Part shown: positions 40,279 to 49,939 of the stretch, piece by piece | How the letters are laid out: each line of letters starts with the position of its first letter | Numbering within the stretch: position 1 is the stretch's first letter | Source of the DNA: Planctomyces sp. SH-PL62 | GTDB lineage: Bacteria > Planctomycetota > Planctomycetia > Isosphaerales > Isosphaeraceae | Length of the DNA: 64,000 bases | NCBI RefSeq assembly: GCF_001610895.1 | Contig: NZ_CP011273.1 | Span: 6,443,103 to 6,507,102, forward strand | Reading direction: 5' to 3' | Program-made: the position numbers and the translations under genes | Notes under the pieces: generated by a model | The model's input: the letters and a program-made list of their open reading frames with translations, nothing else | Database searches by the model: none | Told to the model about the DNA's origin: nothing

Positions 40279-41955
40279 ATGTCGCACGAGGAACTTGCGG
40301 GCGACCAGACCCGCAACGCCAAGCGTCGCAAGGTCGAATTCCGGACCACGCTCGAGGACCTGGAAGGGCGGCTGCTGCTGTCGGCCGTCCGTCAGGTCCG
40401 GCCCCGACAGGCCGCGGCGCTGATCCGGCATCAACCCCAGGGAAACGCCGCCCGGCTCAGGGCCCAGGTCCAGCCGAGGAACCTGGCCGCCGCCCGCGCC
40501 CAGCTCCCCAACCGGTTCGCCGGCATGAACGCCCTCCGCATGCGGAACCCGGCCTTCCGAATCAACATCTCGCCGACGATCAACGTCTCGCCCACCATCA
40601 ACGTCGGCGGGCCGACCGCCAACCCCGTCGTCAACACGACCGCCAACCCCGTCGTGCATTACCCGACCACGCCGACCCCGACCCCGACCCCGACCACCCC
40701 GCCGGCCGGACAGGTCGCCCCGACGCCGACCCCGACACCCACGCCCACGCCGACCCCGACTCCGACGCCCACCCCGGCGAAGCCCACGCCGAACCGGCCC
40801 GGCAACATCGGCTCGTGGACCGACGTCACCAGGCCCGGAGGCCAGACGCCCAAGCCGGCCCCCACTCCGACCCCGACGCCCACCCCGACCCCGACGCCCA
40901 AGCCGACGCCCACTCCGACCCCGACCCCCACTCCGACCCCGACGCCCAAGCCGACGCCCACTCCGACCCCGACCCCCACTCCGACCCCGACGCCCACGCC
41001 GACCCCCACCACCCCGTCGAAGCCCGCGCCGACGTTCCCGGACGGGACGATCCTGCGGAACGAGCAGACGGGCGAGCTGGGGTATTACAGCAAGGGGGCC
41101 AGGCGGCTGATCTCGCCGCCGGTCGCGGCCAAGATGGGCCTGACGACCGAGCAGACCAAGGCGGTGACGGCCGAGGACTTCAAGGCGGTGCCGAAGGGGC
41201 CCGACTACTTCCCGGACGGCATGTTCGTCCGCAATGAGCAGTCGGGCGAGATCAGCCGGTACGCCGACGGCGCCTTCCACGTCGTCTCGACGCCGATCTC
41301 GACCTTCCTGGGGATCGGCGTGGAGGACGTCGCCACCATCAGCTCCGCGCAGTACGGCGGGGTGCCCAAGGGGAGCGACTACTTCCCCGAGAACACCCTG
41401 ATCCAGAACCAGCAGACCGGCGAAGTGGACCTCTATCGGGGAGGCGAGCGGCACTGGATCTCGGTGCCGGTGTCGACCCGGATGAACCTCCAGGCGAGCC
41501 AGATCGTGGTCATCAGCCCGACCCAGTTCAACGCCGTCCCGCAGGGCAAGGACTACTTCCCGGACGGGGTCTACCTCCAGAACCAGGAGACCGGCGAGAT
41601 CGCCCGGTACGCCGACGGCAAGCGGAACGTCGTCACGTCCCCCATCGCGTCGCGGCTCGGCCTGACGGCCGGCGACCTGATCGCGGTGTCGGCCGGGCAG
41701 TACAACGCCGTCGCCAAGGGGGCGGACTACTTCATCGAGGGCATGTTCCTGAAGAACAACCAGACCGGCGAGCTGGCCAACTTCGCCGGCGGCCAGCGCC
41801 ACTGGGTGTCGGCGCCCGTCGCCGCCCAGATCAACCTGACCGAGGCGATGATCACCACGATCGGCGCCGACCAGTTCAACGCCGTCCCCCGCGGCGGCGA
41901 CTACACGCCCCCGCCGCCGGTCGCCCTCGACCCGGTGCTCTCCGCCCAGGCCTGA
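40279..41955 (+). CDS. Exported LEPR-XLL-like protein with TP-repeat linker and five ~57-residue repeats
   Basis: A 558-residue protein; start 40279 follows GAGGAAAG. The N terminus ([23 protein letters not shown], residues 15-37) matches the planctomycete LEPR-XLL sorting pattern (basic stretch, Leu-Glu, Arg, Leu-Leu, Ser-Ala). A region of alternating Thr-Pro (about 130-255) forms a stiff linker. Five related repeats follow (from 41032 to about 41910), each of the type F-P-D-G/N-x-L-x-N-x-x-T-G-E ... G-x-R-x-x-x-S-x-P-V ... L-x-L ... V-P-x-G-x-D-Y-F. They look like stacked beta modules. Probably secreted or surface attached. Function unknown. Confidence 0.75.
   Translation: MSHEELAGDQTRNAKRRKVEFRTTLEDLEGRLLLSAVRQVRPRQAAALIRHQPQGNAARLRAQVQPRNLAAARAQLPNRFAGMNALRMRNPAFRINISPTINVSPTINVGGPTANPVVNTTANPVVHYPTTPTPTPTPTTPPAGQVAPTPTPTPTPTPTPTPTPTPAKPTPNRPGNIGSWTDVTRPGGQTPKPAPTPTPTPTPTPTPKPTPTPTPTPTPTPTPKPTPTPTPTPTPTPTPTPTPTTPSKPAPTFPDGTILRNEQTGELGYYSKGARRLISPPVAAKMGLTTEQTKAVTAEDFKAVPKGPDYFPDGMFVRNEQSGEISRYADGAFHVVSTPISTFLGIGVEDVATISSAQYGGVPKGSDYFPENTLIQNQQTGEVDLYRGGERHWISVPVSTRMNLQASQIVVISPTQFNAVPQGKDYFPDGVYLQNQETGEIARYADGKRNVVTSPIASRLGLTAGDLIAVSAGQYNAVAKGADYFIEGMFLKNNQTGELANFAGGQRHWVSAPVAAQINLTEAMITTIGADQFNAVPRGGDYTPPPPVALDPVLSAQA
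40660..41020. repeat. Thr-Pro codon repeat tract (CCNACN)
   Basis: Long runs of ACCCCGACC-type hexanucleotides encode the TP linker of the 40279 gene. This is internal coding repeat DNA, not a CRISPR array: there are no spacers. Confidence 0.7.
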
Positions 41956-41982
41956 CCCGAAGCCGAAGGACCCGCGATCCCA

Positions 41983-42014
41983 CGACGGCCGTCCCGACCC
42001 CGGGGCGGCCGTCG
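41983..42014 (+). terminator. Hairpin after the LEPR-like gene
   Basis: CGACGGCCG and CGGCCGTCG form a 9-bp stem 28 bases after the stop, without a T tract. Confidence 0.4.
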
Positions 42015-42212
42015 CCGTTGGGAGGGCGAGTCGGAGTCGTCGCGGCATCCCGGAAGGAGCCGCCGCCTCTTAATATTAATAGTAGGAAGCCGCCCTTCGA
42101 GGCTTGAACGGGGGTTCGCGGAGCACGCTCGAATCGGTCCCGCCGCAAGGGACGCGGGATGAGGACGCTCCTCGCTTAACACCACCTCAAGGGGGTGGGG
42201 AGACGGCGATCG

Positions 42213-42245
42213 GGGTGCCACGGATTCGCGGAACCCGTGGCACCC
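42213..42245. repeat. Strong hairpin GGGTGCCACGG / CCGTGGCACCC
   Basis: A perfect 11-bp inverted repeat with an 11-base loop (ATTCGCGGAAC), in an intergenic region far from either neighbouring gene. It resembles a REP-like mobile hairpin. Only this complete copy is seen in the window. Confidence 0.45.
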
Positions 42246-42593
42246 GAGAGTCTTCCGCCGGAATTCGGTGGGGTTCGGTGAGGAGTCTCGGGATGAGGCG
42301 AGGCCGCGTCTCCGACCTTTCGCCGGCTCGCGTGTGGCGACCGCGAAACGCGACCCCCGGGCGCATTGCCGCGAGCCGCGGGCGGACTTAGGATAAAGAG
42401 GGATGACGCGTGATCAGGCGAAAATCGCCGGGTTCTCCGTCACGAATCGCTCGATTGGCCGAATCATGTCGTGGCGGCTGCATGCGCCCCGACGAAGGCG
42501 GCGGCGGTCGACGGGACGGGCGTTACTCAAATCCCCCAGCCTATTTATCCACCCGGTCGGTCGTCGCGGTTCTGGCCAGCGGAGCGTGCGGGC

Positions 42594-44531
42594 ATGTTCG
42601 ACAAGGTCCGGGACATCCTGGCGAGCTGGACGGCACGGGCCGGGGTCCCTTCGTCGGGGAGGCCGGCGAGGTCGCTGACGGCCGGGCTGGTCAGCCTGTC
42701 GATCCACGCGCTGGTCCTGGTGAGCCTGGCCTTCGCCGGCCATCACGTCGAGCAATCGGCCTCGACCGGGTTCACGTCGGAGGTCGTCGACGCCCCCCTG
42801 CGCGGGCTCGATCCGCTGACGACCGACTCGACGCTCCAGGACCTGGACCAGGGCGAGGACGAGCCGGTGATGGAGGCCTCGGGGTCGTTCGCCCCGATCC
42901 TGGCGGCGCGCAACACGGCCGCGCCGGCCTCGGCGGGCCCGTCGCCGAGCCTGGTCGACGACGCCCTGGCGATGGACTTCGGCCGTCGCGACGTCGAGCG
43001 CGTGATCGACGCGATCGCCCCCACGGCGACGACCCTGGGCGAGTCGTTCGCGATCGAGGGGGACGGCGCCGAGCACGTCGAGGGGGTCGAGGGGGCGGTC
43101 GACCGGGTGGCCATGGAGGTCCTCCGCCGGCTGGAGCGGGGCCGGACGCTCGTGGTCTGGGCGTTCGACGCCTCGCGCAGCCTGGAGGCCGAGCGCAAGC
43201 GGCTGAGCAAGCACATCGAGACCATCTACGGCCACATCGCCCAGCTCGACCAGGATCGGCTGTCGGCCGACGGCGGGCTCCTCTCGGCGGTCGTCGCCTT
43301 CGGCCAGTCTCGCAAGGCCATGACCCCCAAGCCGACCGACGAGGTCGTCGCGATCCGCCAGGCCATCGAGGCGATCCCGGCCGACGATTCCGGGATCGAG
43401 TCGACCTTCGGGACCGTCGCCGGGATCGTCGACAAGTACGGCAAGTTCCAAAGCCCCGACGGCGAGGACTACCGCCTGATGGTCATCGTCGTGACCGACG
43501 AGGTCGGCGACGATCAAGACCGGCTCGAATCGACGATCGAGGCCGCCCGCAAGCGCGAGGTCCCGATCTACGTCCTGGGCTCGCAGGCCCTCTTCGGCCG
43601 CTCCGACCGCAGGATGGACTACTACGACCCCCGCACCAAGTTCCTGCACAAGGACCTGAAGGTCGACGCCGGCCCCGAGAGCGCCATGATCGAGCAGATC
43701 CGCCTGCCGTTCTGGTACGGCGGCCCCCAGTACGACGAGCTGGAGTCCGGCTTCGGCCCCTACGCCCTCAGCCGCCTCGCCAGCGCCACCGGGGGGATCT
43801 ACTTCGTCTCCCGGCTCGACGGGGCCCGGATGGGCTTCGACGCCTCCCTCATGAAGGAATACCGCCCGGACTGGGTCCCCCGCCGCCAGTACGAGGCCGA
43901 GATCGCCCGGTCCCCGTTGCGGCAGGCCGTCGTGAACGCCTCGCTCATCACCCAGCAGAACCTGCCGGGGATGCCCACCTTGCAGTTCCCCTCGATGGAC
44001 GCCCCCGAGTTCAAGGACGTCCTCCAGAACAATCAGGTCGTCGCCGAGCGGACCGCCTACACCGTCGACGAGGCCCTGGCCCCCGTCACCGCCGCCGCCA
44101 AGCGTCGCGATCGCGAGACCTCCCGACGCTGGCAGGCCCACTACGACCTGATCCGCGGCCGGCTCCTCGCCATGAAGGTCCGCTGCTACGAATACAACTG
44201 GGCCTGCGCCCGGCTCGTCAAGGACCCCCCCCGGTTCCAGGACCCCAAGTCCAACGCCTGGCGGCTCGTCCCCGACGCCGAGATCCGCTACAGCGACAAG
44301 GCCGCCGCCGCCGGCAAGGAGGCCGAAGCCCTCCTGAAGCGGGTCGTCGACGAACACCCCAACACCCCCTGGGCCCTCCTGGCCGACCGCGAGCTGAAGA
44401 ACCCCCTCGGCTTCAAATGGGTCGAAGCCTACGTCCCGCCGCCCCCCCCTCCCGGCGACGACTCCGCCGCCCCCCGCCGCAAGATGAGGGCCATGCCCGA
44501 AGCCAAGCCCCCCGAGCCTCCCAAGCTCTGA
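42594..44531 (+). CDS. Membrane-anchored von Willebrand factor A-like protein (copy 1)
   Basis: 645 residues from ATG 42594 (GCGGAGCG upstream; an in-frame ATG at 42471 would add an unlikely extension). A single TM helix ([23 protein letters not shown], about 23-45) is followed by a low-complexity part and a VWA domain. [18 protein letters not shown] carries the MIDAS D-x-S-x-S (about 191), and [13 protein letters not shown] carries the second acidic loop. The C-terminal part contains helical repeats and a Pro-rich end ([12 protein letters not shown]). The domain should face the periplasm and bind metal and a partner. The NfeD-like and flotillin genes follow. Copy 2 is at 47810. Confidence 0.75.
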   Translation: MFDKVRDILASWTARAGVPSSGRPARSLTAGLVSLSIHALVLVSLAFAGHHVEQSASTGFTSEVVDAPLRGLDPLTTDSTLQDLDQGEDEPVMEASGSFAPILAARNTAAPASAGPSPSLVDDALAMDFGRRDVERVIDAIAPTATTLGESFAIEGDGAEHVEGVEGAVDRVAMEVLRRLERGRTLVVWAFDASRSLEAERKRLSKHIETIYGHIAQLDQDRLSADGGLLSAVVAFGQSRKAMTPKPTDEVVAIRQAIEAIPADDSGIESTFGTVAGIVDKYGKFQSPDGEDYRLMVIVVTDEVGDDQDRLESTIEAARKREVPIYVLGSQALFGRSDRRMDYYDPRTKFLHKDLKVDAGPESAMIEQIRLPFWYGGPQYDELESGFGPYALSRLASATGGIYFVSRLDGARMGFDASLMKEYRPDWVPRRQYEAEIARSPLRQAVVNASLITQQNLPGMPTLQFPSMDAPEFKDVLQNNQVVAERTAYTVDEALAPVTAAAKRRDRETSRRWQAHYDLIRGRLLAMKVRCYEYNWACARLVKDPPRFQDPKSNAWRLVPDAEIRYSDKAAAAGKEAEALLKRVVDEHPNTPWALLADRELKNPLGFKWVEAYVPPPPPPGDDSAAPRRKMRAMPEAKPPEPPKL

Positions 44532-44790
44532 CCCGCCGGAGCGGCCATCGCGGAGCCGAGATCCGGCGCGGCGATCGAACCGTGGAGGATCAAGTCGCGC
44601 CCCCTGCCCCGGGAGGTCGACGGGCGGCCGTTCGGCTGCGACGACGCTGCGGGACGGGCTCTCCGCACGAAGCGGATGAGTTTGACCTGTTTGGTTTTGA
44701 GTCCGGTCCGATCGGCCAATATTCGGCCCCGGCGGGCGAATACACGGTCGCATGAGACCGAGTCGAATCGAGCAGGGAGCGGGAGGCGTC

Positions 44791-45420
44791 ATGTACCAGG
44801 TATTCCTCATCTGTCTGACGTTCGGCGGTACGATCCTCCTCCTGCGCCTCGCTCTGTCGTTGCTGGGGCTGGGGTTCGATGGCCTGGGCGGCGGCGACGG
44901 GGACTTCGGGGACGCCGACGCCGACGTGGGGACGGACGACGGTTCCGCCGACGAGGGTCACGGGCATCATTCCTCGCTGGGGAGGTTGTTCACCTTTCAG
45001 GCGATCGTCTCGTTCCTCGCCTTTTTCGGGGTCGGCGGCCTGGCGGCGCTGGAGTTCCATCTGCATCCGGCGGTCGCGTCGTCGGTCGGCGTGGCGACCG
45101 GCCTCGTCGCGGTCTTCCTGCTGGGGGCCGTGCTGGGGGCGCTTCGCAAGCTCAACACCGACGGAACCGTGCGGATCTCCAGGGCGGTCGGCCTTGAGGG
45201 GAAGGTCTACCTCCGCATCCCCGGAGAGGGGGAAGGCGAGGGGAAGATCGCGCTGCCGATCCAGGGCCGGATCGTCGAGATGCTGGCCCGCACCCCCGGC
45301 CCCGGCCTTCGCGCCGGCGACCCGGTCGTCGTCAGTCGGATCATCGACGAGGACAGGCACATCGTCGAGGTCGTCATACCTCGGCGCTACACGGCCAAGC
45401 CGGCCTCGTTCGCCGAGTAA
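44791..45420 (+). CDS. NfeD/YqiJ-like membrane protein
   Basis: A 209-residue protein; ATG 44791 follows GGGAGG and is preferred to ATG 44752. Two or three hydrophobic helices (about 5-28, 70-90, 100-120) bracket an acidic Gly/Asp-rich loop (GDADADVGTDDGSADEG) with a His cluster. The C-terminal 80 residues (GLEGKVYLRIPGEGEGEGKIALPIQGRIVEMLA) have the OB-fold pattern of NfeD proteins. NfeD proteins pair with flotillins. Here the flotillin gene starts 28 bases later, so they form an operon like yqiJ-yqiK. Confidence 0.78.
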   Translation: MYQVFLICLTFGGTILLLRLALSLLGLGFDGLGGGDGDFGDADADVGTDDGSADEGHGHHSSLGRLFTFQAIVSFLAFFGVGGLAALEFHLHPAVASSVGVATGLVAVFLLGAVLGALRKLNTDGTVRISRAVGLEGKVYLRIPGEGEGEGKIALPIQGRIVEMLARTPGPGLRAGDPVVVSRIIDEDRHIVEVVIPRRYTAKPASFAE

Positions 45421-45447
45421 TCGAAACCACCGCTGGAGGGCCTCCAC

Positions 45448-47088
45448 ATGATGTCTCCGTCCATCCCGATGCTGCTAGCCCAGGGGGTCTCGATCCCGGC
45501 GGAAGGGTTCTGGCCCGTGGTCGGCGCCGCGTTGTTCGCCGTGGCGACCTTCGGCGTCCTGACCACCGCCCTGCGATGCTACAAACGGTGCCCGTCGAAC
45601 AGGGTCCTGGTGAAGTGGGGCGTGGGGACCGGGGCCAGGTCGGCGACCTGCGTCCACGGCGGCGGGACGATCGTCTTCCCCGTCTTCCAGGACTACGACT
45701 ACCTCTCGCTGGAGCCGATCCAGATCGAGATCCCGCTTCGCGGGGCGCTCTCGTTCGAGAACATCCGGGTGAACGTGCCGAGCGTCTTCACCGTGGCGAT
45801 CGGCACCGATCCCGAGGTCATGCAGAACGCGGCGATCCGGCTGCTGAACCTGACCCGCGATCAGGTGAGCACGCAGGCGTCCGACCTCATCTTCGGCCAG
45901 CTCCGCCAGGTGATCGCGTCGATGGCGATCGACGAGATCAACCGCGACCGCGAGAAGTTCCTGGAGAACATCCAGAACTCGATGGAGCACGAGCTTCGCA
46001 AGATCGGCCTGGTGCTGATCAACGTCAACATCACCGACCTGACCGACGACTCGGGCTACATCGAGGCGATCGGCCGCAAGGCCGCCAGCACCGCCATCAA
46101 CCAGGCCGAGATCGACGTCGCCGAGCAGCAGAAGTACGGCTCGATCGGCGTCGCCAAGGCGAGGCAGCTCCAGGCCGTCGAGGTCGCCGACGCCGACAAG
46201 CTCCGCGAGATCGGCACCAAGGCGGCCGAGCGCGAGCGGGCCGTCCGGATCGCCGAGCTGCTGAAGGAGGAGAAGATCGGCGTCGACACGGCGGCCTTCG
46301 AGCAGCAGGCCAGCGTCAAGCTCGCCGAGCGCGCGATGCGGATCAAGCTGGCCGAGGCGGACGCGGAGGCGATCGGCGGCGAGAACGAGTCGAAGGCCAA
46401 GGTCGCCGCGTCGAACGCCGACCTCGCCGTCAGGCAGTCCGAGTCCTTCCAGATCGGCGAGACCAAGAAGCGCGAGGCCGAGGCGGCCGTCGAGGAAGCC
46501 GCGTACCGCGCCCAGACCAAGGCCGCGCTCGCCCAGGCCGACAAGGTCGAGGCCGAGCAGCGGGCCCAGCTGGAGGCGGTGGCCAAGGCTCGCAAGGCCC
46601 AGACGATCGTCGAGGCGGAGGCCGTCGCCGAGCGCCGGCGGATCGAGGCCGAGGGCGAAGCCAAGGCCGTGTTCGCCAAGCTCGAAGCCGAGGCCCGCGG
46701 CAATTACGAGATCCTCGCCAGGAAGGCCGAAGGGCTCCGGGAGATCGTCTCCGCGTGCGGAGGGGCGCAGGACGCCTTTCAGCTCCTCATGCTCGAGCAC
46801 ATCGAGACGCTCTCCACGACCGCGGCGCAGGCGATCTCGAACATCAAGTTCGACAAGGTCATCGTCTGGGAGAACGGCGGCGGCGACGGGAAAGGCGCCA
46901 CCGCCAACTTCCTCCAGAACATGGCGAAGACCCTGCCGCCCGTCCTCCAGATCATGGAGAACATCGGAGGGGTCAAGATGCCCGAATACTTCGGCAAGCT
47001 GGTCGAAGGCGCCGGCGCCGAGGCCGCGAGGGCCCACTCCCCCGCCTCGCCGGCCACGGCGTCGAACGGCGACGGAGTCGGCCGCTGA
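45448..47088 (+). CDS. Flotillin family protein (YqiK/FloT-like)
   Basis: A 546-residue SPFH protein, starting MMSPSIPMLLAQ with GGAGG upstream. One N-terminal TM helix (about 22-45), SPFH/band-7 domain (about 50-220; CVHGGGTIVFPVFQDYDYLSLEPIQIEI, LRKIGLVLINVNITDLTDD), then a long Ala/Glu/Lys-rich coiled coil (about 225-440; IDVAEQQKYGSIGVAKARQLQAVEVADADKL) and a C-terminal flotillin end (SFDKVIVWENGGG). It scaffolds functional membrane microdomains with NfeD. The operon partner lies 28 bases upstream. The gene is convergent with 47137-47619. Confidence 0.92.
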   Translation: MMSPSIPMLLAQGVSIPAEGFWPVVGAALFAVATFGVLTTALRCYKRCPSNRVLVKWGVGTGARSATCVHGGGTIVFPVFQDYDYLSLEPIQIEIPLRGALSFENIRVNVPSVFTVAIGTDPEVMQNAAIRLLNLTRDQVSTQASDLIFGQLRQVIASMAIDEINRDREKFLENIQNSMEHELRKIGLVLINVNITDLTDDSGYIEAIGRKAASTAINQAEIDVAEQQKYGSIGVAKARQLQAVEVADADKLREIGTKAAERERAVRIAELLKEEKIGVDTAAFEQQASVKLAERAMRIKLAEADAEAIGGENESKAKVAASNADLAVRQSESFQIGETKKREAEAAVEEAAYRAQTKAALAQADKVEAEQRAQLEAVAKARKAQTIVEAEAVAERRRIEAEGEAKAVFAKLEAEARGNYEILARKAEGLREIVSACGGAQDAFQLLMLEHIETLSTTAAQAISNIKFDKVIVWENGGGDGKGATANFLQNMAKTLPPVLQIMENIGGVKMPEYFGKLVEGAGAEAARAHSPASPATASNGDGVGR

Positions 47089-47095
47089 GGAACCG

Positions 47096-47128
47096 CCCCG
47101 GCAGGTCATGTCCCCGGACCTGCCGGGG
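47096..47128. terminator. Bidirectional terminator hairpin between flotillin and the convergent gene
   Basis: CCCCGGCAGGTC and GACCTGCCGGGG form a perfect 12-bp stem with a 9-base loop, 7 bases after the flotillin stop and 8 bases from the stop of the minus-strand gene. It can serve both. There is no T tract. Confidence 0.65.
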
Positions 47129-47136
47129 ACGGTCCG

Positions 47137-47619
47137 TCAGGTGCCCGCGAGGAGCCAGAGGTCGGCGAAGAGGCGGCCGGTTTCGCCCGGGGAGTCGTCC
47201 GGGCGGACGAGGAAGAAGCCCCGGCAGCGGTCGGCGCCGGGCTTCGGCTCGTTGCAGTAGAGCTTCCACTGGATGACGTGGGTGGCGTCGAGGGCGATCT
47301 CGCCGAGCATCACGGCGCCGGGGCCGAACAGGGGTCCGGTCCGCGCGTGGCGTCGGATTTCCAGGATGGCCGAGGCCAGCCGCTCGGGCGTCCCGAGGGC
47401 GTCGTAGCAGGAGTACGACGCCAGGTCGACGGTCACCTGAGGGAGGACGTCGCGCGTGACCGTCGGCATCCCCTTCGCGCCGTCGAACACCCGGTCGACC
47501 TCGACGGCGTGGGCCACGCGGCGGCGCGCCCCGGAAGCGTGCTCGGCGCGGGCCCGCTCGACGCCCCGCTGTCGGGCCGCCTCCCCGCGCCGAGGCTCTC
47601 GCCCGGGTCGTTCCCGCAT
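47137..47619 (-). CDS. Protein of unknown function
   Basis: 160 residues from ATG 47619 (GGAG at a suitable distance). The N-terminal 60 residues are Arg/Glu/Ala-rich and may be untranslated; the likely globular part begins near TRDVLPQVTVDLASYSCYDALG. Strands and helices alternate (ASAILEIRRHART, EIALDATHVIQWKLYCNE), with several cysteines. No family recognised. It is convergent with flotillin. Confidence 0.5.
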   Translation of the reverse strand: MRERPGREPRRGEAARQRGVERARAEHASGARRRVAHAVEVDRVFDGAKGMPTVTRDVLPQVTVDLASYSCYDALGTPERLASAILEIRRHARTGPLFGPGAVMLGEIALDATHVIQWKLYCNEPKPGADRCRGFFLVRPDDSPGETGRLFADLWLLAGT

Positions 47620-47809
47620 CGCGAGACGCTCCGGTTCGTGCTGGTTCGCGGCCTCGCCGGGATCTATTTTCCCGAGCTTGCGTTTTGGGGAGTTTCGATT
47701 CGGCGGCCGGCGCACCATAATTGTAGATTGAGGGGGAGTGGCGCCGGTCGGGGAAGGCGGCGGGGACCGATCGGTCGAAGGCTCTTGGCTTCCGGGGGAG
47801 TCTCGCAAG

Positions 47810-49939
47810 ATGGAACGTCGATTCTCGGCACCCTCCTCAGACGACCAGCCGTCGACCGAAAGTTCGGGCGTCGTCCGAGGGGCGACGATCGACCGGCGGA
47901 CGGCCGAGCCGGTCCCCATCCCGTCCGACATGCAGAAGACCCTGGAGGTCGATTCGACCGAGCTGCCGTCCGCCGCCGAGCCGGTCGCGGCCCCGGCCCC
48001 CACCCCAACCGCCGAGCCCCGTCGGCCGAAGTTGCAGCCGAAGCGAAAGCGGCGGATCCGGCTGAAGCACATCCTGCCGGCCTGGAGCGTCTCCCTGATC
48101 GTCCACGTGATGATCTTCACGGCCCTGGGCGCGGCGACCTTCCAGGGGGCGGGCGAGATCCGGCCGATCGACTTCGATTCGGCCCTGGGAGGGGCCGACC
48201 GCCCCATCGAGGAACTGCCGCTCCTGGACGATCCGACCGACGACCGCCCCGACCGCATCCGGGACCAGATCGAGATCGTCCCCGGCCCGGCGACCGAGCC
48301 CCTCGCCGCCGACCAACGGCCCGACATCGGCAGCGTCCTCACCGGCGCCGGGGCGACCTCGGACACGCCCACCGTCCGGGCCTCGGGGCCGGCGAGGGGG
48401 GGGGCCGAGGGCCGCTTCCTGGCGCTCGAAGGGGTGAAGGGACGCGACCTCTCCTCCTTCAGCAACGTCCCCGCCGCGCTCGGGCTCGATCTCGCGGTCA
48501 CCGGCCGTCCCGGCGGCGACCCCATATTCAACGTCTCGGAGATCGGCGAGGCGATGAATCAGCTCACCCGCGAGATCCTCCGCCACCTCCAGGACCACAA
48601 GCTCACCGTCGTCTGGCTGTTCGACGAATCGGCCAGCATGCGCGACGACCAGCGCGTCATCCTCGACAAGTTCGATCGCGTCACCACCGAGCTGGCCAAG
48701 GTCGTCGACTCGGATCCGAAGGCCTTCGGCGCGATCAACCACGCGATCCTCGGCTTCGGCAAGGGCCTGGACGTCATCCTGGAGAAGCCCTCGTCCGACC
48801 TCGAGGAGATCCGCCGGGCCATGAAGAAGCTCCCCGTGGACTCCTCGGGCGAGGAGATCACCATGAAGGCGGTCAGCGCCGCGGTGTCCAAATACTCCGG
48901 CCTCGTCTCGAAGGAACGCCGGCTCATCCTCGTGCTGGTCACCGACGAGTCGGGCGACGACGGCGAACTCGTCGAGCAGGCGCTCGAGGACCTTCGCAAG
49001 ACCCGGACGGCCCTCTTCGTGATGGGCCGGTCGGCGATCTTCGGCTATCCGATCGCCCACCATCGCTACGTGGACCCCATCACCAAGGACGTCTATCGCC
49101 CGGCGATCCGTCGCGGCCCGGAGTCGGCCGACGTCGAGTCCTTCCAGTGGGACGGCCTCTACGGCCGCTGGGACGAGCAGCCCTCCGGCTTCGCCCCGTG
49201 GGAGCTGGCCCGGCTCACCAAGGAGTCGGGGGGGATCTACTTCATCCTCCCCTCCGAGGAGTTCCTGCGCGGAAGCCAGCGCGAGAAGACCTACTCCATC
49301 GCGGCCCTCAAGGAGTTCGTGCCCGAGTACGCCAGCCGCGAAGCCTACGTCCAGCGCCGGGCCGAGTCGGACCTCCGCCGCATCCTCTCCGGCCTCGTCG
49401 CCGAGACCCGCGAACTCCGCTACCGCCGCGAGTTCCCCATCGAGGCCCAGGGCCAGGCCTCCGCCGCCCTGGCGGAAATCCCCCAGGTGAGCGAACGGTT
49501 GACCGCCCTGGTCGACGTCCAGAAGCGGCTGGAGGCCCTCAAGAAGTACCGCGAGCGGGAGCCCGAGCGGCGCTGGCGGGCCCACTACGACCTGATGCTC
49601 GCCCAGACGGTCGTCTTCCAGATCAAGGCTTACGAATATCGCGCCCTGATGCAGCGGCTCGTCCGGGATCCCCAGAAGCCGACCAAGCAGCCGACGCCCG
49701 ACGTCTCCATCGACTTCGTCGTCGACCATTCGTCCAAGCCCCTGGCCCCCGAGGCCGAGACCGCCAAGAAGTACGTCGAAGCCCGCCGCCTCCTCGACGA
49801 CGTGGTCGCCGCCTACCCCAACACCCCCTGGGCCGACCTCGCCAAGGACACCCTCGCCCGCGGCTTCAGCGTCATCCTCAACCAGTGGGAGCACAGCCCC
49901 AAGTACAACGAGCGGTCCCAGTACGTCCCCAAGTACTGA
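47810..49939 (+). CDS. Membrane-anchored von Willebrand factor A protein (copy 2)
   Basis: 709 residues from ATG 47810 (GGGGGAG upstream). A cytoplasmic Pro/Ala-rich N terminus, one TM helix (about 88-110, WSVSLIVHVMIFTALGAATF), and a VWA domain with MIDAS TVVWLFDESASMRDDQ (about 267-282) and LILVLVTDESGDD. The C-terminal part (about 480-700) has helical repeats ending in LDDVVAAYPNTPWADLAKD, the same pattern as copy 1 ([17 protein letters not shown]), so the two are paralogues. Copy 2 keeps the textbook D-E-S-A-S, copy 1 has D-A-S-R-S. They flank the NfeD-flotillin pair. Confidence 0.78.
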   Translation: MERRFSAPSSDDQPSTESSGVVRGATIDRRTAEPVPIPSDMQKTLEVDSTELPSAAEPVAAPAPTPTAEPRRPKLQPKRKRRIRLKHILPAWSVSLIVHVMIFTALGAATFQGAGEIRPIDFDSALGGADRPIEELPLLDDPTDDRPDRIRDQIEIVPGPATEPLAADQRPDIGSVLTGAGATSDTPTVRASGPARGGAEGRFLALEGVKGRDLSSFSNVPAALGLDLAVTGRPGGDPIFNVSEIGEAMNQLTREILRHLQDHKLTVVWLFDESASMRDDQRVILDKFDRVTTELAKVVDSDPKAFGAINHAILGFGKGLDVILEKPSSDLEEIRRAMKKLPVDSSGEEITMKAVSAAVSKYSGLVSKERRLILVLVTDESGDDGELVEQALEDLRKTRTALFVMGRSAIFGYPIAHHRYVDPITKDVYRPAIRRGPESADVESFQWDGLYGRWDEQPSGFAPWELARLTKESGGIYFILPSEEFLRGSQREKTYSIAALKEFVPEYASREAYVQRRAESDLRRILSGLVAETRELRYRREFPIEAQGQASAALAEIPQVSERLTALVDVQKRLEALKKYREREPERRWRAHYDLMLAQTVVFQIKAYEYRALMQRLVRDPQKPTKQPTPDVSIDFVVDHSSKPLAPEAETAKKYVEARRLLDDVVAAYPNTPWADLAKDTLARGFSVILNQWEHSPKYNERSQYVPKY

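Larger units (their letters stand above)
41956..42593. other. Intergenic with hairpins, AT island
   Basis: 638 bases. It contains a terminator-like hairpin (41983-42014), the short palindrome TTAATATTAA near 42070 in an AT-rich spot, a strong hairpin at 42213-42245, and the leader of the VWA gene. No gene is credible. Confidence 0.45.

Noticed and set aside
40660..41020. Regular repeats suggesting a CRISPR array
   Set aside because: The repeats are in-frame Thr-Pro codons without spacers.
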